64,000 nt of DNA from JAKVCB01 sp965243695 (GCA_965243695.1 CBDEWC010000025.1:62001-126000); one strand, 5' to 3'. Shown: positions 19,401 through 27,303, counted from the stretch's first letter. Notes: generated from the sequence alone by a model not told the origin. Program-made: numbers and translations.

Positions 19401-20575
19401 AAGACATTACCCAGTCACAGCAGCGACCTGCGTCGCGGAAAAACCGCAAAGCGAAGTCGGCCAAAACCAGGGGGAACGGCAACGATCTATCGAGTTCGCA
19501 CACCGCAGCCGCATTGGCACCAATACTGGCTGCAGGACCTTACCAGGAGCGAAAACCATTCTCTGGATCGTCTGGAAGGCCGCAACCGGGAGAACTTGAG
19601 ATTACGGAACTTGGACGTGACATTAAGATGCCCTGGGAGATCGATGGCCACCGCTGGCATACCCGAGATCGCGTTGCCCGGGACGGGCAGCCGTGCCATT
19701 GGGATGGCCGAATCCTGGCAGAGATCGAATCTCGTGTTCACCAATTGGGTGAATTTAGAGCCACAAATTGGAATTCAAGGACCATCGTGGAAATCACCGC
19801 TCCCAAGAAAAGTGATGGATGGTTTTTCCACGCGATTACGGGGGAACCGTGGTTGTTAAAGCTCAAGTTTCGAACCGCGAAGAAGACCTTTCAACGCGAA
19901 GAACTAGTAGCCGATCTTGGCCTGGTCCCGCTCAACGATCTGCACGAGGTGGAAGCTTACGGGAATGGTCCTCGCATCAAATGTAAAAATCTTCGTGGCC
20001 CATGGCAAGAAGTACAGGTCGATGCCCACTCGTGGGAAGAGATCAACACCCCACAATTCTGGTCATTTCTCCAGCGGGCCATTGCAGGTTTTGAAAAGTT
20101 TACGGGTCGCGTAAAGCAAAGTCCTGAAGATGTCATGCCTTGGAAAGTATTGGGGCAAAAATGGCATCTTGCGCGCAAAGGTTTTCCTCCCGGGAAAAAG
20201 CCTGCCTGGGGGATCGAAGTTCTTGAAGACCTTCTGGAGATTTTGTCGGAAGAAGCCCCGGCAGGTCAGTTCCTTTGGAACAACCAGGAAGTAGTCCACT
20301 TGATGGTCCCCGAACAACGAGAACCTTGGGCAAGCATCTACACAAAACGCTTAGCCGCAGTTGATCTCATGTTGAATGGCCCTCAGAACGCATTTGCCTT
20401 GGGACGCATCGCGGAGATCGGGAGTGAACGATCGCTGCTGAACAACGGCGACCAGCTTGACAGGATCAAGTTCCGCTTCATTACTGCAGAAGATCTTGAT
20501 GCGGGTGATATGGCAGATTTTCTGAAAGAACATTTGGAAATTGTGCGGGGAGCAGTCGTACCACAGTCGACCTAG
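13499..20575 (+). CDS. uvrA: Tandem (double) UvrA excinuclease subunit A with duplicated C-terminal domain
   Basis: 2358 residues, made of two complete UvrA proteins in one chain plus a C-terminal extension. UvrA is the damage-recognition ATPase of nucleotide excision repair. Copy 1 (about 1-1010) and copy 2 (about 1028-1965) each have two ABC ATPase heads: P-loops GVSGSGKSS, GVSGSGKSS, GPSGSGKTS and GVSGSGKSS, signatures of LSGGE type, and zinc-binding Cys pairs (for example CEACDGNG...CPICQGRR and CDDCQGAG...CETCKGQR). No P-loop or zinc pair looks lost. The last 315 or so residues hold two copies of a domain starting MPWEIDGHRWH (residue 2044) and MPWKVLGQKWH (residue 2213). The start at 13499 (MPASDIVIKG) fits UvrA; a TTG at 13457 would add 14 residues. 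Double UvrA proteins are known in planctomycetes and some other bacteria, so the fusion itself is not new. Confidence 0.95.
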   Translation: MPASDIVIKGAREHNLRDVDLVLPRNQLICLTGVSGSGKSSLAFDTLFAEGQRRYVESLSTFARQFLGQMPKPDVDYIGGLSPSISISQKSSGNNPRSTVGTITEIYDFLRVLFARVGQGHCPQCKRLITAQTREQIIARILTLPSKTRFAVLAPIIRGQKGRYQDLFEDLLKRGFVRARVDGTIVQLSDDLGLDRQMRHYIEVVTDRLVIGSSTIRGRLAEAVDAALKAGDGNLIIAVEQEAASSSGTGGGAAARRTGLQPGDIPLSSQFACTHCEISFEPPSPQLFSFNSPQGMCLECDGLGEFYSFDPDRLVADPDLSFSQGCIELVGKWKDLGRWKRHIYRGVAETIERKREWEEGTLLEKPWCELTEEQSNVWLWGTSDEHITFTWRSGRSSEKHGGIFEGIIPELLDRYRSSNNTAKIRQLEKYMSVIECPDCCGQRLNPQARSVTITSASPEFSDCPERTLPEICGLPVADAVAFFGELVLDKNRQFIATEALKEIRGRFGFLVNVGLNYLSLSRTAPTLSGGESQRIRLAGQIGCGLVGVLYILDEPSIGLHPRDNARLLATLQQLRDLGNTVVVVEHDEETMRAADHLIDFGPGPGIRGGEVVAMGTATEIAQQKKSVTGAYLSGHKCIAVPQQRRLRSDGESFQKTAVATTEDQADSSKAPGSAALRIVGARHNNLKNVDVEIPLGAFVCVTGVSGSGKSSLVQDILSDALRRDLMNGKSDPGEHERIDGVEHLDKLIAIDQSPIGRTPRSNPATYIKVFDDIRNLYAQLPESKRRGYKPGRFSFNVKGGRCEACDGNGANKIEMDFLADVWVACPICQGRRFNRETLQVLYRDRNIADVLEMGVQQALEHFENIPSIHHKLSTLQSVGMDYVKLGQPSPTLSGGEAQRIKLARELVKKSTRKTLYLLDEPTTGLHFADIELLLNVLHDFVKAGNTVLVVEHNLDVIKTADWVIDMGPEGGREGGWLVVAGTPEDVARNEKSYTGRSLRSVLKLDLPAVQEVSRSKAKRKLVPKVRQATHITVQGAQQHNLQNVNVKLPRDQMTVFCGPSGSGKTSLAMDTIYAEGQRRYVESLSAYARQFVGQMQKPKLEHIDGLSPAIAIEQRSAGHSPRSTVGTVTEIYDYFRILMARLGQPHCPDCDLPIGTQTADQIVDKILAEPTGTKLYVMAPIDVQVGQQYETLWDSLRTSGYLRVRIDGHTYSLDEIPSIDRKRNHSVELVVDRIVVRKSVSGRIADSVENTLAFGKGVLRVAYLDDEIPEPRWRVRTHSQHLVCEQCARSFEPLTPHNFSFNSSLGWCEACDGLGTQRGANPAALIRDPNMTLADGAIYAWPNINREISRAMLAALSAHAGIPIETPYARLSARQRRMVLHGTNEEWIEVRPPTTSGSGKRGGAKRNASSQQESPLFPPFRFQFKGLYPALEEASRLSPRFRSQLEHLVDEVDCSECGGSRLRDDAAAVRFRKQTMNDYCQVPLGELLDVVSKWRLKPNERKVAGELIREIKNRLTFLVDVGLDYLTVGRSAPTLSGGELQRIRLASQVGSGLCGVLYVLDEPTIGLHPRDNGRLVAALGKLRDLGNTLLVVEHDRDVVASADQLFDFGPGAGRLGGHIVARGTPEEVGQRRKSLTGQYLTGKKSIPIPQNRRPRNQASIEIMGATQHNLKNIDVEIPLGTLTAVTGVSGSGKSSLINNILYNQLARVLHRASTSPGAHAKIRGIKNINKVIRVDQQPLGNTPTSNPATYTGVFEHIRQLFAQLPEAKLRGFTARRFSFNVAGGRCDDCQGAGEVCIEMHFLPDVWVQCETCKGQRYNPDTLAVRYHGQSIADVLAMPCCEAVGLFDDFSRIRHILQTLCDVGLGYLTLGQSAPTLSGGEAQRVKLAAELARPDTGRTLYILDEPTTGLHFEDLVKLLDVLNRLVDQGNTVIVIEHNLDVIKSADWVIDLGPEAGAEGGSLVAVGTPEDITQSQQRPASRKNRKAKSAKTRGNGNDLSSSHTAAALAPILAAGPYQERKPFSGSSGRPQPGELEITELGRDIKMPWEIDGHRWHTRDRVARDGQPCHWDGRILAEIESRVHQLGEFRATNWNSRTIVEITAPKKSDGWFFHAITGEPWLLKLKFRTAKKTFQREELVADLGLVPLNDLHEVEAYGNGPRIKCKNLRGPWQEVQVDAHSWEEINTPQFWSFLQRAIAGFEKFTGRVKQSPEDVMPWKVLGQKWHLARKGFPPGKKPAWGIEVLEDLLEILSEEAPAGQFLWNNQEVVHLMVPEQREPWASIYTKRLAAVDLMLNGPQNAFALGRIAEIGSERSLLNNGDQLDRIKFRFITAEDLDAGDMADFLKEHLEIVRGAVVPQST

Positions 20576-20584
20576 GAATTTGTG

Positions 20585-21265
20585 ATGAATCCAACCACAA
20601 ATACATTGCTGGCACCACGGTATCTGTTTCGATTTTCCGTTCCTGTTTTCCGTAACGAATTAGTTGGGACGACCCAACTGGAACTTGACGAGTCCTACCG
20701 TTTGATGGACCTCGCGCAGCTCGATGCAGAGACTCAATACCAGGAGTCACGGTTTGCCGACGTACGGATGGCTTGGAGTAGCGCCGGGTTGGCATTTCAC
20801 GTTGTGGTTACGGGGAAGGAACAACTCCCCTGGTGTCGCGAGTCAAGGCTCGAGGATAGTGACGGCATTCAGGTTTGGATTGATACGAGGGCAACCCACA
20901 ACGTTCACCGTGCTACCAAATTCTGCCACCGTTTTACCTTGCTGCCGCTGGGAGGAGGGCGCCAGTCAGAAGGGCCACTGGCCGATCAGCTTTTGATCAA
21001 TCGTGCCCGCGAGAATGCTCGACCGATTCGGGCACGAGAACTCCAGGTTGTCAGTAGAATTACCAAGACTGGTTATCAGCTTTCCGCGTTTTTGCCAGCG
21101 ATTGCATTGGGTGGTTATGATCCCGAACAGCAACCGAAGCTTGGTTTTACCTATGCCGTACAGGACCGCGAGTTGGGTGTGCAGACTTTTGCAAGCGGTT
21201 CCCTCTTTCCTTTTCAGGAAGATCCCAGCTGCTGGGCGACACTTGAGTTGGTAGACCGCGCTTGA
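20585..21265 (+). CDS. CBM9/DOMON-like domain protein
   Basis: 226 residues. The pattern DVRMAWSSAGLAFHVVV followed by SDGIQVWIDTRATHNVHRA resembles the carbohydrate-binding family 9 / DOMON-like fold seen in many planctomycete proteins. No signal peptide is present, so it should act in the cytoplasm, which is unusual for a sugar-binding module. It begins 10 bases after the uvrA stop, with AGGAA in front, and is probably co-transcribed. A GTG at 20582 is an equally possible start. Whether it has any link to DNA repair is unknown; I would not infer one. Confidence 0.7.
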   Translation: MNPTTNTLLAPRYLFRFSVPVFRNELVGTTQLELDESYRLMDLAQLDAETQYQESRFADVRMAWSSAGLAFHVVVTGKEQLPWCRESRLEDSDGIQVWIDTRATHNVHRATKFCHRFTLLPLGGGRQSEGPLADQLLINRARENARPIRARELQVVSRITKTGYQLSAFLPAIALGGYDPEQQPKLGFTYAVQDRELGVQTFASGSLFPFQEDPSCWATLELVDRA

Positions 21266-21416
21266 ATTTGGTCCAGTAGAGTTGACCGAAAGCGGACCAT
21301 AATGAGTTGACGCAGGCAGGTGAATGCGGGCAAATTTCTGGACCTGCGATTGCCAGCAGGTGTGGCTCCCACAGCATGGGGGCTGCGTGCAGCAATCGTG
21401 CCATTTCAAGCCCAGG

Positions 21417-23018
21417 CTACCATTTCAGCCCAAACTGTGCGCCTCCGGAAGGAGCTCCCAGGCCTCCTTTAAGTTGACCGACGTGCTTCTTTGCCAGTTT
21501 CGGGTCGGGTGGTGGGCCTAAATCTTCGTCTGCGGTTTGCTCCGAGCCTTTTTTCCTGGGGGCTTCCATAAGTGCCCGCAGCGACAGTGAGATTCGTTGT
21601 TGTTCCGGATCAAGCGAGAGCACCTTGACTTCCATCTCCTGGCCTTCACTGACGATGTCGCTGGTTCGATGCACACGGCCATGGGAAAGTTCCGATATGT
21701 GTACAAGTCCTTCGATTCCAGGTTCCAGTTTTACAAATGCCCCAAAGTCCATGATTTTCGAAACTTTGCCCAGCACGCGTTTTCCGATCGGGTACTTTGA
21801 TTCGACATCGTCCCATGGGTTGGCTCCCGCATCCCGGTAGGAAAGGCCGATCTTTCCGCTTTCGCGATCAACTTTTTCAACGCGAACTTTGATAGCCTGA
21901 CCTTCCTTGAGGATTTCGCTGGGGTGATTTACACGGTCCCAACTCAGCTGACTGATGTGAACCAGGCCGTCGATGCCACCGATGTCGACGAAGGCACCAA
22001 AATCGCGCAAGCTGCGAACAGTTCCCTCATGGAGTTGACCGGGCGCCAATTCAGCGAGCAGTTTCTCTCGGTTTTCAGCCCGTTCACGTTCCATCATGGC
22101 TCGGTGGCTGAGGACAAGATTGCGTCGTTCTGGATTTGCTTCGGTAACTACGCAGGGTAGTTTCTGGCCGACAAAGTCCTCAGGTGTCTCGACACGGTAC
22201 ATTGAAATCTGGCCCATCGGGATGAATCCGCGAATGCCGGCCACTTGGCATTCGAGGCCACCCTTATTACTTCCAGTGATCACAACCTCAAGGATTTGTC
22301 CTTCCTCGACTTCACTCCAGTCACCCACATGAATCGCAGCCGAGGGGCGCGACAGTTCATAATATCCCTCGTCTGCGTTATGGCGGGAAACCACCAGCTC
22401 TAATTCCGTTCCCACTTGAGGTGGCTCATCGAATTGGCGGGTTGAAACGATACCCTGGTTTTGGCCACCAAGATTCACAAAAATATCTTCTCGATACAAT
22501 TTGGAGACCCGCCCTGTGACGCGCGTCTCTGGTGCCAGTTCCGATGTCATCGCGTCATGACTCCCCTCCATCAAGTCGTTGAGCGACTGGTCACCCAGCG
22601 CCGCTAGGTACTCGGCCTCAAGTTCGGGGCTAAGAGCATCCCGCACGTTCGGTAGGGGGAAATTTTTCGTGGAGCGTTCAGGCCCTTTTTCTCCAGCGGT
22701 TTTTCCTGGCGACATGGTCGACTGCGGTTTCGCCGTGGGAGCAACCTCATCGGGAGTTTGCGAATCGACTGGATCAGTCTTGCTAGGAGAGGAGGTTGGA
22801 GAGGAGGCAGTGGAATCCTTTTCTTGTCCGGGGTCAGCTGAAGGACCAACGCCTTGGGAGCGCTCAGCGGGAGGTGCGCTGTCGCGACGTTGAGACCCGA
22901 TCTGGAGCCGTTCGCTGGGGCGTTTTTGCGGTTCAGATGTCTTGGGATTTAAACTCACTGAATTGGCACTTGCTTCGGCAGTGGTTTCGGCGGGATCTGA
23001 AGAGGGTGCGTCGTTCAT
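21417..23018 (-). CDS. S1 RNA-binding protein with four S1 domains (ribosomal protein S1-like)
   Basis: 533 residues. The N-terminal 150 or so residues are disordered and rich in Ser, Pro, Thr, Glu and Lys. Four S1 (OB-fold) domains follow, starting near VTGRVSKLYREDIFVNLGG, GQILEVVITGSNKGGLECQV, GQLHEGTVRSLRDFGAFVDI and GKRVLGKVSKIMDFGAFVKL. The last two carry the classic IDGLVHISQLS and IEGLVHISELS motifs. Such proteins bind mRNA and help translation initiation or RNA turnover. It may be the S1 ribosomal protein of this organism or a paralogue; planctomycetes often have several, so I leave the symbol blank. The C-terminus is a Gly/Ala-rich tail. Confidence 0.88.
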   Translation of the reverse strand: MNDAPSSDPAETTAEASANSVSLNPKTSEPQKRPSERLQIGSQRRDSAPPAERSQGVGPSADPGQEKDSTASSPTSSPSKTDPVDSQTPDEVAPTAKPQSTMSPGKTAGEKGPERSTKNFPLPNVRDALSPELEAEYLAALGDQSLNDLMEGSHDAMTSELAPETRVTGRVSKLYREDIFVNLGGQNQGIVSTRQFDEPPQVGTELELVVSRHNADEGYYELSRPSAAIHVGDWSEVEEGQILEVVITGSNKGGLECQVAGIRGFIPMGQISMYRVETPEDFVGQKLPCVVTEANPERRNLVLSHRAMMERERAENREKLLAELAPGQLHEGTVRSLRDFGAFVDIGGIDGLVHISQLSWDRVNHPSEILKEGQAIKVRVEKVDRESGKIGLSYRDAGANPWDDVESKYPIGKRVLGKVSKIMDFGAFVKLEPGIEGLVHISELSHGRVHRTSDIVSEGQEMEVKVLSLDPEQQRISLSLRALMEAPRKKGSEQTADEDLGPPPDPKLAKKHVGQLKGGLGAPSGGAQFGLKW

Positions 23019-23075
23019 TTGACTTGATCCATTTTGGGAAGTCTATCCAATGTAGTCCATTTAGTGTAGCAACGG

Positions 23076-24284
23076 TTACCCGGGGGAATCAACGTGTGGC
23101 TTCTGTCGGGCCAGGTATAGGTCGAGCTTTTCTTGAACTCCAGGGATGATCCGTGCTGCATTTTCATGATAGATCTTGCGTAATACATTGTCCGGAAGAT
23201 CAAGACCGTAGATCCTCCAGAATCCCTGAGGTGGGAAAGGATTTTCCGCGTAGAGGAAGTATTCGTCGGAAGTTTCGAAGAATCGCCAGTGCGGAAGCAG
23301 CCTTGCGGTAGGACGTGGTCCATCACTACCAAACATGATTCGATCGGCGTACTTGATAAAGAAAGGACGAGCGGTGAAGGGTTGGCGTCCTAACTCGGCG
23401 ATACGGGATGAAATCTCGAGGACCAGGTTTGGATAGGTATCAAGCCACAGGGCAACTTGCGATAAATTTTCCGGATGGTTGGCAACATGTGCACCAATGA
23501 ATGTTGTCTTGGGATGTCGGGCCATGACACGATTGCGGGCCGCCAGCAGTTCAGTATGGCTGGGGAATTGATCCCCGTAAAAGCTCCATTCAGGGTGTCG
23601 TGAAAGCTCTTCCCACCGTTCGTTAAACTGATCAATGGGCTCAAAGAAGGCAACAGGGTCAGCTGTATGAATAATGACCGGCATTCCCAACTGCCCGCAC
23701 GTTTTCCAGATCGGGTCCCAACGGGGATCGTCTATCGCAATCAGCGACCCATCTGGATTCTTATAACCAAGCCCAAGTTGCTTAAAGACTTTTAGCCCTA
23801 CAGCACCTTGCTGTTTGGCAGCTTTCAGTTGTGCGGCAATCCGCCTTGCAAAGCCAGGTCGGTGGCAATCCCAAGTTGCCGGATCGTCTTTATGACCATT
23901 CCCTTGCCAGTTGACGTTCGAAAAAATCAAAAAACGATCACGATATTTTTTCCAAAGATAATCTTTGTGTTCTTCTAATTGGTCATCCAACTGCCCATCC
24001 AGGCTGACACAAAGGGCGATATTCTGCTCATCCATGATCTGAACAAATTCGTCAAGTCGCTCTGGGACATTACGAAACCGGAGTCGTGGATGGATGTGGA
24101 CATCAACCACCGGAAATTTAGCCCGGTCGGGTTGATGGTTGGGGGTTATTAGCTGTGATTTGGGGTGGAATTGCTCCAGTGCCAGAGGACGGCCATTGCT
24201 GCCATCCCACGTCATGGTTTCCTCCGCCGTGGAGTCACTATTCCAAAGACCGAGCAAAATCAAAAAACCGACAAACTTGTTCAT
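23076..24284 (-). CDS. Exported amidohydrolase-family protein (PF04909 type)
   Basis: 402 residues. It has a short signal peptide (MNKFVGFLILLGLWNSDSTA) and a TIM-barrel metal-dependent hydrolase domain. Metal-ligand type motifs are visible: VDVHIHPRLRF near the start, the Lys in GAVGLKVFKQLG, PVIIHTAD, TFIGAHVANHPENL and a distal FGSDGP. This fits the amidohydrolase_2 family (decarboxylases, lactonases and related enzymes); the substrate is not known. Its start overlaps the stop of mch by 4 bases (ATGA), so it is translationally coupled to the H4MPT gene. Signal peptide plus C1 neighbour is an odd combination, and coupling may only reflect operon packing. Confidence 0.85.
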   Translation of the reverse strand: MNKFVGFLILLGLWNSDSTAEETMTWDGSNGRPLALEQFHPKSQLITPNHQPDRAKFPVVDVHIHPRLRFRNVPERLDEFVQIMDEQNIALCVSLDGQLDDQLEEHKDYLWKKYRDRFLIFSNVNWQGNGHKDDPATWDCHRPGFARRIAAQLKAAKQQGAVGLKVFKQLGLGYKNPDGSLIAIDDPRWDPIWKTCGQLGMPVIIHTADPVAFFEPIDQFNERWEELSRHPEWSFYGDQFPSHTELLAARNRVMARHPKTTFIGAHVANHPENLSQVALWLDTYPNLVLEISSRIAELGRQPFTARPFFIKYADRIMFGSDGPRPTARLLPHWRFFETSDEYFLYAENPFPPQGFWRIYGLDLPDNVLRKIYHENAARIIPGVQEKLDLYLARQKPHVDSPG

Positions 24285-25168
24285 CGCAGGAGTTCACGAA
24301 GATGGAAGTGATGTTTTCCGAGCTTGCCACCGTAGTTACCGGCGCCAATGGCCAGCACTCCTTCGCCGGCTGCTGCCTCTATAGCGATCCGCATTGCCTG
24401 ACCAACAGTGGGTTCATCCGTTCCATCGATCACAATTTCATAAGCACAGTGGGCGTCGGTGAGCAGTTGTGATTCCACGCGGCCGCGCAATGTGGGACAG
24501 TAGGCATCGGCCGTTGAGGCTTTGAGGCCTTTGTAACGGGATCCTACCTTGCTGCCGCTTCGTACAACTCCGCCGGGAAATGGGGTGATGACCCCGGGTG
24601 TTTCACGGATTGCTTCGGCAGCCCGGCGAGCTGCCGCAAGGCCCGTAGCTTGTGATTCGGCTTGGAGGATAATATTCCCTCCCGCGACTCCTTTGGCGAC
24701 ACCAGCCCGATCTTCGACAAGAAACTCTCCATCCATGACCGGGATACGCCAATAGCGATCGGCGGAAAACTTTTTGCTCTTTTGGTAGCCATCGCCAAAA
24801 AAGCGGAGATGTTTGCCCAGCGGGATTGTCTCAGCTGCGTCCGATAACCCATTAAAACAGGCAGTGGTGGGACAAGTCATAATGCATTGCCCAACGCGTC
24901 CAACGACTGCCTTCATGATGGCTGCAGTCGAAAATCCAAACATTAAGAGTGCTGCGCCACACCGACCGTCTGGTGTTGACTCCGGTTTTATGGACTGTGA
25001 GATACCTGTCTCAGCATCGCATGCAATGACCGAAGTACTGTAGCCAGTTGCTTCCCGGAGTGCGATGTCCAGCCAGTAATCTTCACTGGCAGTTACCACC
25101 AGACGGGTGTACCGCATGTCGAAGGCCTCGGCAAAGGTGTCGAGGATAGTTGTCTGGCCGATCTGCAT
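24281..25168 (-). CDS. mch: Methenyltetrahydromethanopterin cyclohydrolase
   Basis: 295 residues. It hydrolyses methenyl-H4MPT to formyl-H4MPT, the step after Fae and methylene-H4MPT dehydrogenase. The family is clear from the overall sequence, including IMTCPTTACFNGLSDAAETI, FFGDGYQKSKKFSADRYWR and the GVLAIGAGNYGGKLGKHHFHL region near the C-terminus. Cytoplasmic. It is 14 kb from fae and on the opposite strand, so the pathway is split. The formyltransferase/hydrolase (fhc) genes that complete the route are not in this window. An amidohydrolase is coupled downstream. Confidence 0.95.
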   Translation of the reverse strand: MQIGQTTILDTFAEAFDMRYTRLVVTASEDYWLDIALREATGYSTSVIACDAETGISQSIKPESTPDGRCGAALLMFGFSTAAIMKAVVGRVGQCIMTCPTTACFNGLSDAAETIPLGKHLRFFGDGYQKSKKFSADRYWRIPVMDGEFLVEDRAGVAKGVAGGNIILQAESQATGLAAARRAAEAIRETPGVITPFPGGVVRSGSKVGSRYKGLKASTADAYCPTLRGRVESQLLTDAHCAYEIVIDGTDEPTVGQAMRIAIEAAAGEGVLAIGAGNYGGKLGKHHFHLRELLR

Positions 25169-25611
25169 AGTTGAGCTTGTTGTTGTTCAGGAAGATGAAA
25201 AACCTTCTGACAGTTTAACAGGCCTGAAGCTCTGGTTCTATCTATCATTAGTGCAACGGGTCAGAAAATCCTGGGACTGTCCCCGTTTTCCCAGTTGGAA
25301 AAATGAGACAGATGAACGACCCATATCCCAGTTGTGCTGCGATCATAGTGTGGGGAGTTCAACGCAGATGGTGTGCCATTGGTGAGGCGTCGACAGAGTC
25401 TCCGGTTTTTCAAGCATTCTCGTTTGCCCCCCAAGGGTCCCGGCAGTGCTACTGTCACCGTGGTTTTCGGACCATTGGCCTGTGTTCCGTGTGACACCAA
25501 ACAGCCGGTGTGACGACACCTGGCGGAAAGTGCAGATTGAACAGGACGGTCACATAGACAGGCCTGAGGGTTGAAGAGCAAAGTTTATCGCGTCCGGTCT
25601 GAAAGGGTCTC
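25169..25611. other. Gap upstream of mch
   Basis: 443 bases, with no supported gene. It contains CTGGGACTGTCCCCGTTTTCC (from 25269) and other low-value ORFs. It should hold the mch promoter. Confidence 0.4.
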
Positions 25612-26073
25612 CTAATTGCTCGGGTAACCATTGGCCGGCAGCATGAATTCCACGGCACGGACGAGTCGGGCATTGCTTTCATACCAGCCTAGTCGGTGGA
25701 ACCGACAGCGCTGAATTTGAATTTCGACCGTAAATCGACCCGACTGGGGGTGATTGAGTGAGATTTGAGCTCGCCGATTGGGTATCGGTCGGGTGTGAAA
25801 GAAGGAGAGCCCACAAGTTGAAAACTCGCGACCAACGACCACAGATTCTTCCTCAGTCAAGGGAAGCCCGTAGTCATCCAGAGGGGTTAGCTGTAAGAGG
25901 TAGGGCAGGGCTGTGCGGTCTGTTTGCCGCCGACTCATGTTTGTTGTTTTCCCGCGGGAAGTCTCTTGAAAGTCAGAAGCGATTTGTTCAAAAAAATTGG
26001 TAAGTGTGTCTACTTTACATGGTCGAGGTTCATGTACATCTTTAGCGCGCGAACGAACGACAGCAGTTTCCAT
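25612..26073 (-). CDS. Small conserved protein, PilZ-like
   Basis: 153 residues. The part after residue 46 (MSRRQTDRTALPYLLQL) has the alternating pattern of a PilZ-like beta barrel: VVVGREFSTCGLSFFHTRPI, then NRRAQISLNHP and RFTVEIQIQRCRFHRLGWYE. The usual PilZ RxxxR and D/NxSxxG motifs are not clearly present, so c-di-GMP binding cannot be claimed. The ATG at 26073 is preferred because GGAGG sits six bases in front of it; an ATG at 25938 would give just the domain. No operon partner. Confidence 0.6.
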   Translation of the reverse strand: METAVVRSRAKDVHEPRPCKVDTLTNFFEQIASDFQETSRGKTTNMSRRQTDRTALPYLLQLTPLDDYGLPLTEEESVVVGREFSTCGLSFFHTRPIPNRRAQISLNHPQSGRFTVEIQIQRCRFHRLGWYESNARLVRAVEFMLPANGYPSN

Positions 26074-26823
26074 GCGGGGCCTCCGAGCAGTAGGGGGACC
26101 AGGGGAATTGCATCAACTGAGGACTTCCCGACAAAAAATGCGTAGGTCGACGTGCCGAAGAATCCAAAGAAAAGATGGGCGTGACTTAAAAAGTGTCAAC
26201 CAGGGCGAAGCCAATGTCCGCCAATGAAAGTTACCTCGCTGGACGCCCACGTGCAAACATATAGCGTACAAAACGGTAAGGTTTTTATTGCCACAACATC
26301 GTGAGGATGGGAATGTTCCGCAGAGTTTACCATGGGGCCACAATTTGCGCAGTCGCTAATCAGGAGACTGGTTACCCCAGTCCAACCAGCTAGATGATGT
26401 TGGCCATTACGTCATCAAGGTTCACTGTAAATCTTGACGATTGACAGCAGGTTGCAAAAGAGAGGAAAAAGTATTTTGGCCCGCGCTGCTTTTTTCGAGT
26501 CCAGAACGACTGCCATCGTCAGCACGATAGTGTTTGTCCCACCAGCACCTTTCGGTGAGCCGTTTACTTGCCGGCTGCGTGTCTTGCCACTCTCCGGGGC
26601 GAACGCGGGTTTCAACCGGAGAAACGGCTTCTTGAAACCGGTCGGTTGCAGGGTTGCGACCCAGCGAATTGAAGGTAAGTCCTCAACCCGTCAGAAAAGA
26701 CACCCATCGAGGCAGGGGTCCCGCCTTTTGAGTTGCTGTACTTTGCGCAGGGGTGGAGGTGCATGAAGATGCGTTCTCGGCCTGTTTGCAACCTCACTCA
26801 GCCCTGTCAGGGGGTCATCGTTT
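26074..26823. other. 750-base gap between the PilZ-like gene and bcp
   Basis: No supported gene. A plus-strand ORF of 110 codons (26434-26766) and a minus-strand one of 66 codons (26615-26415) overlap each other without a clear winner. The region contains an inverted repeat (26608-26639) and no terminator with a clear T run. Confidence 0.4.
26608..26639. repeat. Inverted repeat, 8-bp arms
   Basis: GGTTTCAA at 26608-26615 pairs with TTGAAACC at 26632-26639 around a 16-base loop. No T run follows on either strand, so it is not a plain terminator. It could be a small palindromic element or chance. Confidence 0.5.
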
Positions 26824-27303
26824 TTATTCCGATACGAGTGATTCAACCGCCTCAAGAACTTTTTGGTCATGCCCGTCGACCCGCACCTGTTTCCATGATT
26901 TTACCACTTTTCCAGTTGTGTCGATCAGGAACGTGCTCCGTTGGATTCCCATGGTTTTTTTGCCATACATGTTTTTCTCGCGCCAAGCTCCATATTTTTC
27001 TGCCACTTTATGGCCTGGATCAGCCAGCAAGGGGAAATTCAAATGAAACTTGTCTCGAAATCTGGCGTGACTCTCAACATCGTCGGGGCTAAGACCATAC
27101 AATTGGACACCTAGACGTTTCAACTCGTTTTGCGCATCGCGAAAAGCGCATGCCTCCCGGGTACAGCCAGGTGTATCATCTTTGGGGTAAAAATAAAGTA
27201 CAACTGGGTTGCCTTTTAGTGCGGAAAGGCGAACCTTGGCGCCATCGTCGGCTGTCAATGTGAATGCCGGAGCACGTGTTCCGGCCTCAATCCAATCGCT
27301 CAT
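26824..27303 (-). CDS. bcp: Thioredoxin-dependent peroxiredoxin (Bcp/PrxQ type)
   Basis: 159 residues from the ATG at 27303 (MSDWIEAGTRAPAF), which fits the family start and has AGGA upstream; an upstream in-frame ATG (27378) would add a 25-residue non-conserved tail. It reduces hydrogen peroxide and alkyl hydroperoxides in the cytoplasm. The peroxidatic and resolving cysteines lie in DDTPGCTREACAFRD five residues apart, the atypical two-Cys arrangement of PrxQ. GIQRSTFLIDTTGKV is the conserved Arg-containing segment. Single gene, no operon partner. Confidence 0.95.
   Translation of the reverse strand: MSDWIEAGTRAPAFTLTADDGAKVRLSALKGNPVVLYFYPKDDTPGCTREACAFRDAQNELKRLGVQLYGLSPDDVESHARFRDKFHLNFPLLADPGHKVAEKYGAWREKNMYGKKTMGIQRSTFLIDTTGKVVKSWKQVRVDGHDQKVLEAVESLVSE

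Noticed and set aside
25260..25300. CTGGGACTGTCCCC sequence as an insertion-sequence end
   Set aside because: A short common palindrome-like stretch, no transposase and no matching second end.
26415..26766. Overlapping ORFs on both strands in the 26-kb gap
   Set aside because: They lie opposite each other, have no recognisable motif and no good ribosome-binding site; neither can be preferred.
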